Shown piece after piece: positions 38,919 to 49,191 of a stretch of 64,000 nucleotides of DNA; within the stretch, counting starts at the first letter, position 1; every line of letters starts with the position of its first letter. The DNA is from Notospermus geniculatus (lineage: Eukaryota; Nemertea; Pilidiophora; Heteronemertea; Lineidae), in the NCBI GenBank assembly GCA_002633025.1, contig NMRB01001186.1:3294-67293 (forward strand), written 5' to 3'. The translations under genes and the position numbers were made by a program. The notes under the pieces are model-generated. The model did no database searches and was not told where the DNA came from. It saw only the letters and a list, made by a program, of their open reading frames with translations.

Positions 38919-41900
38919 ATGTGCTCCCTCGGATTTGGCCAGATTTGTAGCTTTTTACTGGCCGACAAGGGTAAGATTGTGACAAGTTTGCTCACAAATG
39001 TTGCGTGCACAGATGGAATACTTTGTCAAGAAGATTTTTTACTTGTTTTGGTGACATTTGACGTTTTTGGCAAAATCGGGATACGAGCCGTACAACAACA
39101 ACATGGCCGTCTGCCATGTCTGCTGCAGCGTTCCAAAATAGGTCAACTTTTTGGCCTTGAAAATCAACGGGGGAGAAAGGCTTCGCATAAAAATGAATGA
39201 TTCAGTACTCATGTTTAGTTTTACTGTCATTCTCTGAGTGCATTCACCTCACGAAATAGACTATGGCCAAGGGCTACGCCCGGGCGAAACCGAAACTACG
39301 CTGACGTCATGTTTGTTGAATACATTGTTTCAGTTCGAGGCCCGTCACGTGAACACACGACCGGGTGGATTCCCATAATTAGGGCGAGCCCATCTTGGAG
39401 AGGACCAAGGGGTGATACACATGAGTCCGAGGAGAGATATTCATTTTTTTCACACAAATGCACTTAACATGGCCTTCAGAGAAATATATCATCCTTTCCT
39501 GCTGTTTTCCTCCGAATAACAAATATTTGTCGCAAAATAATCTTGACACGCCCTCCAGGATAGTCCCTTAGTTCCCCCAATTTGCCCCATTTGAGGGTCT
39601 CACTTTTGGCGGCAACGGCCGAATCGTCCTTTCCCGTGTCGTAATCAACGTGGTTGCAAGTTGCGGAGATTTTCTCAAGAATCTGACTCGATTTCATGGT
39701 TAGTGAGCCGATTTCCCATAAAATTTTGTCACGAAAGTGAATATCAGTATTGCCTCCATCATTTTGGGAGGTTTTTGTTAGTTTTGAGATAATCAGATAA
39801 CAGTATTTTGCGAAACAAAAATCTTCTCAACGCGGCATGTTTTTTTTCCGCAACAAGACAAGATGGCGCATAGTGCCGACGCTGCAGATTTAGCGTGAAA
39901 AAGTTGGTGCAAACGCTGTTTTTGCTCTGAAAACCCGGCAAAACTTGCCGATATGCAAAAAAAGTATATCTACTTTCTGTTGATGAAATATGATGTGGAA
40001 TTTTGTCCATTTTGATGGAAATTCTTAAATTTAAACGCGAAAACATCGCTCAGCGCCAGGCCAGTTTCTGCTGCTGTGTATCATGTAGGCCATGATACAG
40101 TACATCATGATGTGTATGAACTGATGAAAACATTGTTTACAAAGTTGATTTTATGTTTTTAAAAAAAATTCTGAGGAATGGGCCTAAAGTTTCCATCCCT
40201 GTTCAGAGGGGCTTCATGATTGATAATAGATTCCTAAATATAGGCCTAGTGTCAGATTAGTGACTGAATGTGCAAACTTAGCCATGTTTTCTCAAAAAAT
40301 AACTTAGTTAATAATTGGTGACATGTCCTGGCATACCCATGCTAAGGGACTGGCTGGGAATTGCTGCCCCACCCATCACATGATAATAGTGCCACCTATT
40401 GTCCATTCTATGAACTAAAGTGTCTTCAGCATCCTTGGCAGCCTCTTCCATGTGTTGACTGGGTTTAATATTTGATGGATATTCACCCCATCACCACCCC
40501 AAGTCATGTGTGTCCCCCTCCCCCTATGTCATGTTTTTGACATATCTCTTCTTTGGACTTTGTCTTCTTTTATCAATCTTGCCAACAATATTGAACATTC
40601 ATTCAGAGGTCTCATGTAGTGTCCTCCACATGCTGTTTTAGGTTGGCGGCCCACCCAGCCTAAACATGTTAGCATTTACCATCCAGACAGAAAAATTGCC
40701 ACCCAGCCAAAATCTTTGATGGACTGGGTAATAGTTTTTCTACCAGGCCACCCAGGGAAAACTTGCTCACCATCAGCCAAAATCAGAAAAGTGTACCACT
40801 GAGCCTGTTGACTCCTTAGCCCCTTCAAAAGGCCTACCTTATTTTAGTGAAAGGCTGATAGGCCTGTTGGCTGGTCTTTTCTTTTCAGAGCCCCCTTTGT
40901 TTTACAGGACCTTATGGACCCTTTAACCCTTTGGGAAAGGTTGAAGTTGATATAGATAGATAGATAGATAGATAATTTGAAGCTTCGTAACCCTTTTGGA
41001 TCTTAAGCTTATACTACGGTGTGGAGTCCACGACAGGCTACTGTCCACCTGTGTGGGGTCTTTTACTTGCCCTGGCATAGACACTCAGGTACAAGGGACC
41101 ACGGCTTTGAGTCTCATCCGACAGACTCTAATTGGTTCACAGCTTTTTCACATACATGTCCTGGCCGGGGATCGAACCCACGCACTGAGCCTGTTAGGAT
41201 ATTGACGTGTTTCTTTTTTTCAGGGTGTCTCCCTCTGCTGGTCGTGATGTTGTGTGACAAGTCATCAGCAATGATCTAGAAATTCCCAATGGGACAAGGC
41301 AGTGAGACACATAAGGCAAGTAAAAATAGTGTTAACATTAAAGGCGCCGCTCCACATGACAGTTTTCTATCGAAAGTTTGCTGTCAGATAGTCAATTATT
41401 GCTGTCAGACAGCAATATGCTGTTGTACAGTACTTTATGACAGCATTGCTGGCTGACAGCAATAAATGACTATCTGACAGCAAACTTTCGACAGAAAACT
41501 GTCGCGTGGAGCGGCGCCTTCCAGGTCTTCCTGACCTGAACAATCGAGGCATGCACTCCACTGTAGACCCTTCATGAGGACAGTTGCTACCAGAACCATT
41601 GAATTACTTCTCTGGGCATTTGAACAAGGCCTACCAACCATACACGTTCCTGTGGCCTGTTTCATAAAGTGACTTTAATCTAATGGTACCATTAATTCAG
41701 TGCATTTTCCATTTGGTTAAAGGTACCATTAGTTTAAAGTCACTTTATGAAAGAGGCCCCTGGCCTACAACAAAACTGATGAAACTGGGCTTCATCATCA
41801 GAATATTATGCTTTTCTTAAATAAATGGCTAATGTTCATTTTTATTTTCAGGTCAGAAAGTTGCTGGGTCAGACTGTTCCTTCGCCTATACTGAGCAGCT

Positions 41901-43035
41901 CCAGCGCACGGCACAGGTTGAACCCCCTCTTCCTGTCCATGCAAGGTCGGTCGTCTTCCGCTTGGAGTGGAGTCACCAGTACCTCTGCCTGATGAACGGG
42001 CCTCAAAGGTAAGCTATGAACTCAGGACAAGTTGGGTAAGGCTTCCTTAATTTCAGTGATTGTCAGCACGAGTGTTCGTGTCTGCTATGTCACTGAAGTG
42101 ACTTGCTTTTGATGCTGAAACAGAAGATAGTTCTGCCTTTGGACTTCTTCGATGTTGAAATATCGTCTGTATCCAATGCTTGATCAGGGTTGGAGCTACC
42201 ATTACTTTTTTTAGCCAAAGTAAAGAAAATCCCTATTGTTCACACTACTGAGCAATAGGCTTTTCTTTCCTTTGGCTAAAAGAAGACAATGGTAGCTCCA
42301 ACCCTGCTTGATTCAGTCAAGACATTTCCAGTTCTCTGTTGAAATTTACATGTCACTGGATCCTTGATACCCCATGTGCTCTCTAATGGGAGTTGCCAAT
42401 GGATGATGTTGACAAGAGTGACAATCATCATCAGAACATCATGCTTTGTTTTCAACTCTGAATGAATAACTAATGTTCACTTTCTTGGTTTTAGGTCCAA
42501 ACTTTCACTGGGTGAGACTGTTCCCCCTCCAGCTCCAGTGACATGGCACAGGTCCGTCACCCCTCCTGGCCATGCAGGGTGGTCCTCCACTTGTGAGGAT
42601 TCACTAGTGGCACAAATGAGTGGATCAAGGTAAGCTAAATCAGGAGTCTTTAATTTATGTGACTGCCGACATAACTGCGGCAAGTTCCTGTCATGTGAGT
42701 CAACTCAACTGAAATGACAGACTTTCAGCTCTGAAACTGAAGAGTTACTGTCTCTTAGATATTCTCCAATAAACTTGCATTCAAAATTTGCTAAAGATGC
42801 CATTGCCATTTTGGACATAAGTCATGAGGTTTCAACTTTTCTGTTGAAATTCACTTGTCAGGTGATGTCTGCCTACTTGATCAAAACAATCACAAAGATT
42901 AAGAGCTGGTTCATGTCATGATGATCATCAATGCTTTGACTCTGTCCTGTATTTATTCTCATCTGAATAGGTTTCAATGTGACCCTTAAATTTGAAAGAT
43001 CACACATACCCTTCCATTTCAGAAACTTGAGGTGA
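38919..43035 (+). CDS. Candidate small four-exon gene of unknown function
   Basis: Possible coding exons are 38919-38970 (MCSLGFGQICSFLL, donor CAAGG/gtaaga), 41852-42008 (acceptor tttattttcag, donor CAAAG/gtaagc), 42495-42629 (acceptor ttggttttag, donor TCAAG/gtaagc) and 43023-43035 (acceptor ccatttcag, then stop). An AATAAA lies at 43132-43137. All phases agree and give about 118 residues without a stop. Exons 2 and 3 are related at the DNA level (GGGT-AGACTGTTCC, GGCACAGGT, CCATGCA-GG) but are read in different frames, so the protein repeat is not conserved. That favours a non-coding RNA or a very young gene. No family is recognised and more exons may lie in the 2.9-kb first intron. Confidence 0.3.
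40946..40973. repeat. (GATA)n microsatellite
   Basis: About six uninterrupted repeats of TAGA follow GATATAGATAGATAG. A short simple repeat with no gene context. Confidence 0.9.
41036..41200 (-). mobile_element. tRNA-derived SINE, fragment
   Basis: GGGGATCGAACCC (about 41166) is a reversed pol III B box. GGGGTCTTTTACTTGCCCT (about 41056) is the same body sequence found in the SINE at 51600-51785. The A box end is lost or diverged. Confidence 0.6.
41341..41520. mobile_element. MITE with AAGGCGCCGCTCCAC ends
   Basis: The element is 180 bp. AAGGCGCCGCTCCACATGAC on the left is mirrored by GTCGCGTGGAGCGGCGCCTT on the right, and pairing continues through AGTTTTCTNTCGAAAGTTTG. High arm identity suggests a recent insertion. 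Confidence 0.85.
41654..41758. mobile_element. MITE with GGCCTNTTTCATAAAGTGAC ends
   Basis: GGCCTGTTTCATAAAGTGAC and its inverse GTCACTTTATGAAAGAGGCC bound 105 bp. The inner GGTACCATTA motif is also mirrored. Confidence 0.8.
42185..42306. mobile_element. MITE with CAGGGTTGGAGCTACCAT ends
   Basis: CAGGGTTGGAGCTACCATT on the left is mirrored by AATGGTAGCTCCAACCCTG on the right. The interior (TTAGCCAAAG / CTTTGGCTAA) is palindromic. It lies between the two related exons of the small plus-strand gene and is 122 bp long. Confidence 0.85.
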
Positions 43036-43540
43036 GATGCAACATCTCCTAAAGAATGGGTGAAGTTGACTGTGATGTCGAACAGTTAGTAGTCCATGTC
43101 AACTATGTATTTATTGTAAAATCTTGAAATGAATAAACAAAATAATGGACGAAGACTGTATCACAGTAGTAGCCCATGACAACAAAAGATGGGCGATGCA
43201 GCTAGCCCATGAAGACTGGGGTCATTGTAAGTTGCTTTATTTGTAGCCCCGAACACTTCACATTCTCTGATATCAGAGGATATGATACTGCACTGAGATT
43301 TTTTTGGAAAAAATTTGGAATAGGCCCTCAGTGGTTTGGCTGCACTTAGATCGTAAGCAGATTTTTCATTGGTTAGTCAAAGCATCTGTCTGTCTGTGTC
43401 TGTCAGATAGTTTGTCATTCATCACCCTCGGGTATTTTTTTATTTATTTATTGATGCCAAACACTCAAACATAGGTCTAGTAGAGGCTAAGGATTTTTCT
43501 TGGGTCTTTTTTCATTTTTCCTGCACACCCCCCCAACATA

Positions 43541-43725
43541 CTGTAAACCGTGAAATTTTTGCGTGTGTTTTATTTTTGTGAGCCGAAACGCGAACCTAAA
43601 CAGCACGAAAATACCAACCCTTATGCATTTTCCATTGAATTATGAACGCGGAAATTAGTCTTCGCGGTTTTCAAAAATGATGAATTCGCGAACTTTTAGC
43701 GTCGCGAAAATTTCATGGTTTACAG
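43541..43725. mobile_element. MITE with CTGTAAACCGTGAAA ends
   Basis: CTGTAAACCGTGAAATTTTT is mirrored by AAATTTCATGGTTTACAG. TA precedes the left end, as for Tc1/mariner-like elements, but the right flank is TC. The element resembles 48457-48688 (CTGTAAAGCA ends). Confidence 0.75.
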
Positions 43726-43744
43726 TCTGGTAGATTGCATTTTT

Positions 43745-43990
43745 TCGGTTCACTTTCGAGTCGGTGGTAATTTGTTGATCCACTGGTAGGCCAACGATAG
43801 TTAGTGATAGCAAAGATAATCGGTCCCAATTGGGGACAACACATGTAGGCCTAATCCAGATTGGGATTGACGGTAGTTTGTCAATCCACTGGTAAAGATC
43901 AATTGTAATCCAGATTGGAGTCAAATCCACTGGAATATAAACTGGTAGGCCTAATCCAGATTGGGGTTGACGGTAATTTGTTGATCCGAT
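43745..43990. repeat. Diverged tandem repeat around AATCCAGATTGG
   Basis: The motifs GTAATTTGTTGATCC, ACTGGTAGGCCTAATCCAGA and TTGGGNTTGACGGTA recur two to three times in 250 bp. The stretch is non-coding. Confidence 0.65.
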
Positions 43991-45469
43991 GGAAGGCTAA
44001 TTAATGCTAGTGATAATAAGCAAGAAGTAATAAGCAAGAAGTCAATCTCCAGAATTCACAAATTTTCGACCCCAACCGGGGTCTTTTTCAAGTGGAACTT
44101 TACAATCTGAAACTCTAGAAAAGACTCAACATGTATAGGTCAAGCTTCGTCTAATGATAGGCCAAGGTAACAGACCAGCTTGGATCAACAGTAGTTACCA
44201 ATGACTCTTTAGTGGAACCACACATGGCACTGGTTATTTTTCCTTGAGACGGAGAAGGATGGAGGGATGGATGTCAGCACTGGAGCCATTACAAAATGAT
44301 GATTTTTCACAGCAGAAACATGATGAAGCACCAATTTTTAAAATAAATTTCTAAGCCCAAGTGTCTCTCATTTTGCAGAAGCGAGTCACTTGACTGGCAA
44401 CGAAAATTTCACAAATATGTGAATTGCACACTCTTAGCAACAGATCACTTGCATTGATGTTCTCTGACAACTGCCTGTCTTCCCCTACTGAGGATGCGAT
44501 CACCCAGGCACTCCCTCGGTCACAAGATAGACTACCAATGCATTGGTAGTGGTAAGTATGATCACTGCCAGGATGAGCCAGTGGCTGTACTATTTCCCTG
44601 GGGGTCTCTTTCAGTGACAATAATCAGACTATCAAACGATGTTTTCATTTGTAAGTATAATAAGATGGTAAATATGATGGAACTTCCAGGAGGTCTGAAC
44701 TAGGATGTACCTTCTCACCGGGTCCAGATTGGGTTCAAGAGTAAGTAAGAGACTGATCCACCGGATGTGAGTAGAGTCAAGGAAGTCAGCATGGCAGATC
44801 TTTGCCCAGACAGCATCAAGGATTTCATAACTGGAAAGACAGCTTGTTGATGAAGGTGGCCCTGTCTTATCCTTAGTACTTTGATTCCATTTTGGCACTG
44901 TTTTTGATTGATGGCGTCATGGGTGTGACTCGGATTGGAAGAACCACTCATCTTGATTCATGTGGTTGGAGATTTCCAATCTATCATCCAAGTCTGGGGG
45001 ATTCCCATGGCTCTGGTGGTTCCTGGGGGTGGTTCTGGGTGGTCCTGGCTTCCATGCCAATTCTGTGGATTAGGCTTCGTCTCTTGTAGGCCTTGATCTC
45101 AGGCTAGGTTAGGCTTCTGTAGGTGTTAGTATGTTAGCTATAGTGGTAGCATCTGTCTACCACTCGATAGTTCTGGTAGTCCTAACTATGTAGTTTCACT
45201 TAGGGAATATAGGTCTATTTCCTCATTGTCCTTCTGGAGGGGTGAATCTACCCGTAACTTCGATGGTACATTGGCAATCCCCTTCTTCATGAATCGGATG
45301 AGCTGGGGATTCCAATCTTCGCCGCATTTGTGATTCCTTCTCAAACTCAGTGCCAAAGTGGGATCATGGTCTAAAGGAGGAGCAAGGCAAGCCTTGGTCT
45401 CTTGCTGTCACCAGTTTGGAATTCGGATGATGATCAGGGGCAGATCGTGTCATCTCTGCCGCAGTCTCA

Positions 45470-45870
45470 TCGTGCCAAAATCATGGCATACAACACCAGG
45501 AACTCTATGCTGTCAAATTATAAGTCTGACCAGCAGCGGGAATTACAACAGTAAACCTGGCCTCAGATGAGATGTCTGTGAAAGTAAGCCCAGGTTTGAT
45601 TTCAGCTGCCAAAACCATGGCTCAATATCTCATATGATGTTCAACATCAGGAACTCCATGCTGCAAAATTATAAGTCTGACCTGCAGCAGAAATTAACTA
45701 CGGTAAACCTCAGATCACTGAAGTATGAGGCTTGTGTGCCTGATTGGTAAGTTAAGCCCAGATGTCAGCAGCTGCAAAAATCATGGCTGATCACAGGAGC
45801 TGTCCACATCAGAGGAACTCTTTGCTGCAGAATGGAGACACTGCTGCAGCAGGAATCGGCGGACTTGACC
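45470..45870. repeat. Tandem repeat of about 160 bp with splice-like junctions
   Basis: Three units carry CAAAATCATGGC, AGGAACTC-ATGCTG, AAATTATAAGTCTGACC and CAGCAG-GAATTA. GTAAG motifs and GATTTCAG/CTGCC or CAGCAG/CTGC junctions occur at unit borders. None of the frames stays open. Confidence 0.65.
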
Positions 45871-46309
45871 TCAGATTCTGGTCAGAGGACTAAGATGTCT
45901 GGCGCAAATCTCCTGGGTGACCTGTCACAGCCGGGGAGATTGCATTCTCAGTAGGGGAAGACAAGTTGTCGTCGGAGAACATCAGTGTCGGTGATCTGCT
46001 GTTGAGAGTGTGTAGTCACATGTTGCCCTTTTTGTCCCCACCTGACAAAAATTTTGTTTCATGTGTTTCCCTGTGGAAATCTGATATTTTGTAATGGTAA
46101 GGTAAGTCACAACCAGTGCCACGTTCAAAGCAAAATCTCATTCTGGGATGTCATTTTGTGATCGTGACTGAACAGAATTCGGTTTTGCTCTTGTTTCAAT
46201 TTCAGCTTGCACTAGGTTCCCACCGCCTATATTATCCGGACCGAACAAAGAAGACTTAAAAAAAGTGCGTACCCTCTACTTTACCTTAACCCGTCTGTGG
46301 GTACTCGAT

Positions 46310-46437
46310 GTAAAGTCTGAATCAACCTAACTTCAGCATGGGCAAAATGCCAAGCATGAAAATATACACAAGTCAGTGGTAAAGTCCATTGCACAGGCCT
46401 GGCACTTTGCCCTTGATGAAGTTAGGTTGACTTTGAC
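46310..46437. mobile_element. Inverted repeat, MITE-like
   Basis: TAAAGTCTGAATCAACCTAA is mirrored by TTAGGTTGACTTTGA, with inner GGGCAAAATGCCA / TGGCACTTTGCCC also paired. It is 128 bp and non-coding. Confidence 0.65.
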
Positions 46438-48456
46438 TATATAAGCAGATTGGCTGCACCCCATCCGTAGGCTACCCTGTCTGTAACATTTATTATTTGC
46501 AATGCTTGCCTGTAACTAATCATATCTTTCTCCCATATACTGTCATTATGCACTCATGTTGCACTCATTTTTTTTTGTGACAAGTAGGAAATGACGTGTT
46601 CAGTCATTTTCAGTTACCGGTAACTGCAATCAAATATCATAACAAGATTGCAAAGCCACTAGGAATTTTCAATTCGATTGCAACCAGACAGGATCATTTC
46701 AAGTTGCATAGCCATAGGATAGGGTAGCAGCAATATCTGAATTAGATCACATGAAAATTCTCCCCAAAATTGCGGGAATGTTCATCCAAAATATTTGTGA
46801 CGTTCACAAATAACTTTTTATTAAATTTACAAGCTTTTTTTAAAATTCAGATCACACTGCTACAATGATGTCAGGCCTAATGTCTTTTTCAGGAGGGGAC
46901 GTTTTTTTGTAGAATGTCACATAGGCTACTACACACATTTGCTGTGTAGAACCACATGCTCTTGTGGATTCTGCCTCAAGTCAGAACCACAGAAAGGCAT
47001 GAGTTGCGTTGCGGAACCTCTGTACACAGGTACAGATGTTCAGTCAAAGAACACAGAACTGATGTTTCCAAGGAGTTGATACCCGCTGCGCGAAATCAAT
47101 TCCAACATCAGTCAGTGTTCTTGACATCGGCCATTTTGCTTGACGTCGGCATCGGCCATTTTTGACGGGACCCACATTTTTACGATAGCCAATATGTATG
47201 TATGATCCTCATCATTTTGCTCAATTTTCAATAATCTCTAACTTGTTAATCCATTTACTAATTATTGTTTTCTTCTCTTTTCAGGTGGCGCCCTGATAGG
47301 TAACGTCCCCGTCGTGGCGCTGGGGTTGAGCTTTGAAAAATTTCACAGGGTGTCCCCCTAAATTGTTCCGAGTACCATTCAGCAGTGACAGTTTGCTGCA
47401 ACATGCTGTCTTAGTGTGAGGTTTTGAAACATTCAAAGCCACAGATCCCCTGGATCTATCCATCAGCAACTCAAACTTCAAATTCTTTGAATTCAAATTC
47501 CTTTCTTGACACCCTTCAAAGCTCTTCGCTAATGACCTATCACCATTGCCTGGGTTGAGCTTTTGAGACTGACAGAATATAAATACTGTCATAATGTTAC
47601 TGTGCATCTTTTATTTAGTGCCACCTGGAGGGGGTCACATTTGTCAACAAATATCTTCACAGAGTTTCGAACATGTGCGTTTTGAAATTGAATTTTTTGA
47701 CGATATTCAAATATATGTGAGCTATCTCAGAGTACGTAGATGAAAATGATAGTAGTTGGACACCGTTCTCAATATTTATGCCAATATGCCATAATTTGCA
47801 TCTGTAGAATTCAGCTCAACCCAGGCAATCAATGTGGCTGTTTAAAGTGAGTGGGCTGGACCAAAATTTTAATGGCCCAAGCTACTCGCCTTAAATTCCA
47901 CATCCACCAGTGCTGCTCGACTGGTTTATCAAAGGCCGAGTGGTGTGTGGATTGTCTGTGATTCATGCACCTAAAAGATCCCTTGGGATCATTCGTAAAG
48001 AGTAGGGGAATCTCCCCGGTCCCAGGTTTCCATCCTCTGAGTCAAATGGGACACACAGGAGTCCCCAGGTCACTAAATGCAACATTCATCCTAACTGATG
48101 GTGACGATCACGACTTCGAATCCCACCTCCAGATTCAGGGTCAAGCTGAACATGTGTGGGTTGCAAGTCCAGACCCACATGAATGAAAACAACCAGTTTT
48201 CAGGACCTAAATTTGATGGTAACACCTGGACTCCTAACAGAATGATAGAAAATCCCATCCTTTGTATCAACAGAATGTGTTTGTCTTGGACTGAAAAGCA
48301 TTCAACTTTGTTGTTAGGAAGGAATGGGACAACATCAATGACCTGTAGACAGCATGCACACCCACAAGTACAGGTGATTCTGGTGTAGGGATCACATCAC
48401 CCTGGAATCTAATCCGGTTTAAATGTTCAATGAGGGCTGAGGACAACATCGACATA

Positions 48457-48688
48457 CTGTAAAGCAAGATAATTTCACGGCTGGAAATTTTCACGAATCA
48501 AGAATTATAGACATATATGCGGCAGGATATTTTCGCGAGTCTCTGCCATTTTTTCAGTTTTTTTTCACGGACCATATTTATCACTTGTGTGTACTCATAT
48601 TCGCGACAGGAAATTTTCGCGACTCATACATGTACACTCTCGCGAAATCGCAAAAAATTTCCTGCACGCAAATTTTCCTGCTTTACAG
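48457..48688. mobile_element. Tc1/mariner-type MITE (TA target duplication), copy-1-specific
   Basis: CTGTAAAGCAAGATAATTT on the left is mirrored by AAATTTTCCTGCTTTACAG on the right. TA flanks both ends (48455-48456, 48689-48690). The second copy of the flank (near 62087) reads CGACATACAACAG straight through, which is the empty site. The inner part is rich in TCGCGA-like tracts. The length is 232 bp and there is no coding capacity. Confidence 0.88.
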
Positions 48689-49150
48689 TACATTAGCAGA
48701 GTGTTGAGACCCGGACTTTAATTCCTAGGACTTTCCCCTCTGATACACCTGTACAAATTAAGCGAACGAAAACCGTCTGTTTACTTTTACAATGCCTTCA
48801 ATGATTCATTACTCTCCAGCAAATGAGGATATCTCAACCCTTGTAACAACTGAATATGTTTGTCTTTTGCCCTAAGAAGCATTCTGTTCTGTTAGTTTTG
48901 AAGGACTGGGACAAATCCAACAAGCTAAGGCCTGCACGTCTTCATGAATCAAAACTGCCTGTTTACATACTTTTTTCAGGGCCACTGATTATGTGCTCCT
49001 TAACATCACAACAATCTCAACATGCACTGACTGTGGGCCTTGAACTGTATGCAGGTCCCTAAGAATACCGGTACTTGATTGAAAACCTTGAATTTAGTTT
49101 TTCAGGGTCTTTATGACAGACTTCTCAACTTGAAAAATTCAACCAGGGTC

Positions 49151-49156
49151 TTTATT
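49151..49156 (-). terminator. WDR6 polyadenylation signal AATAAA
   Basis: AATAAA on the minus strand, about 35 bases beyond the WDR6 stop codon (49192-49194). In copy 2 the same place (62755-62760) carries the variant ATTAAA. Confidence 0.6.
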
Positions 49157-49191
49157 GAAAGAATACTAGACAGAAATGTTTTCACATGACA

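Larger units (their letters stand above)
39000..41340. other. No gene recognised (would be first intron of the small plus-strand gene)
   Basis: The stretch is AT-rich with a GATA microsatellite at about 40946-40973 and a SINE fragment at 41036-41200. ORFs on both strands are under 100 codons and resemble no family. Confidence 0.5.
43156..47280. other. No gene recognised; repeats only
   Basis: Besides the MITE at 43541, the tandem repeats at 43745 and 45470 and an inverted repeat at 46310-46437, I see only short ORFs. A fragment CGACCCCAACCGGGGTCTT at about 44069 is related to the foldback in the WDR6 intron at 50370. Confidence 0.5.
47337..49191. repeat. Duplicated 3' flank of WDR6, copy 1
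   Basis: From TTTCACAGGGTGTCCCCCTA onward this region matches 60645-62904, apart from mobile-element insertions specific to one copy or the other and small substitutions. No gene is evident in it. One frame gives a serine- and threonine-rich peptide (47607-47281), but it has no family. Confidence 0.9.

Noticed and set aside
47281-47607. Minus-strand 108-codon frame, with a relative at 60344-60817, as a conserved gene
   Set aside because: The similarity simply follows the duplicated DNA, the frames differ in length and end composition, and no family or splice structure supports coding.
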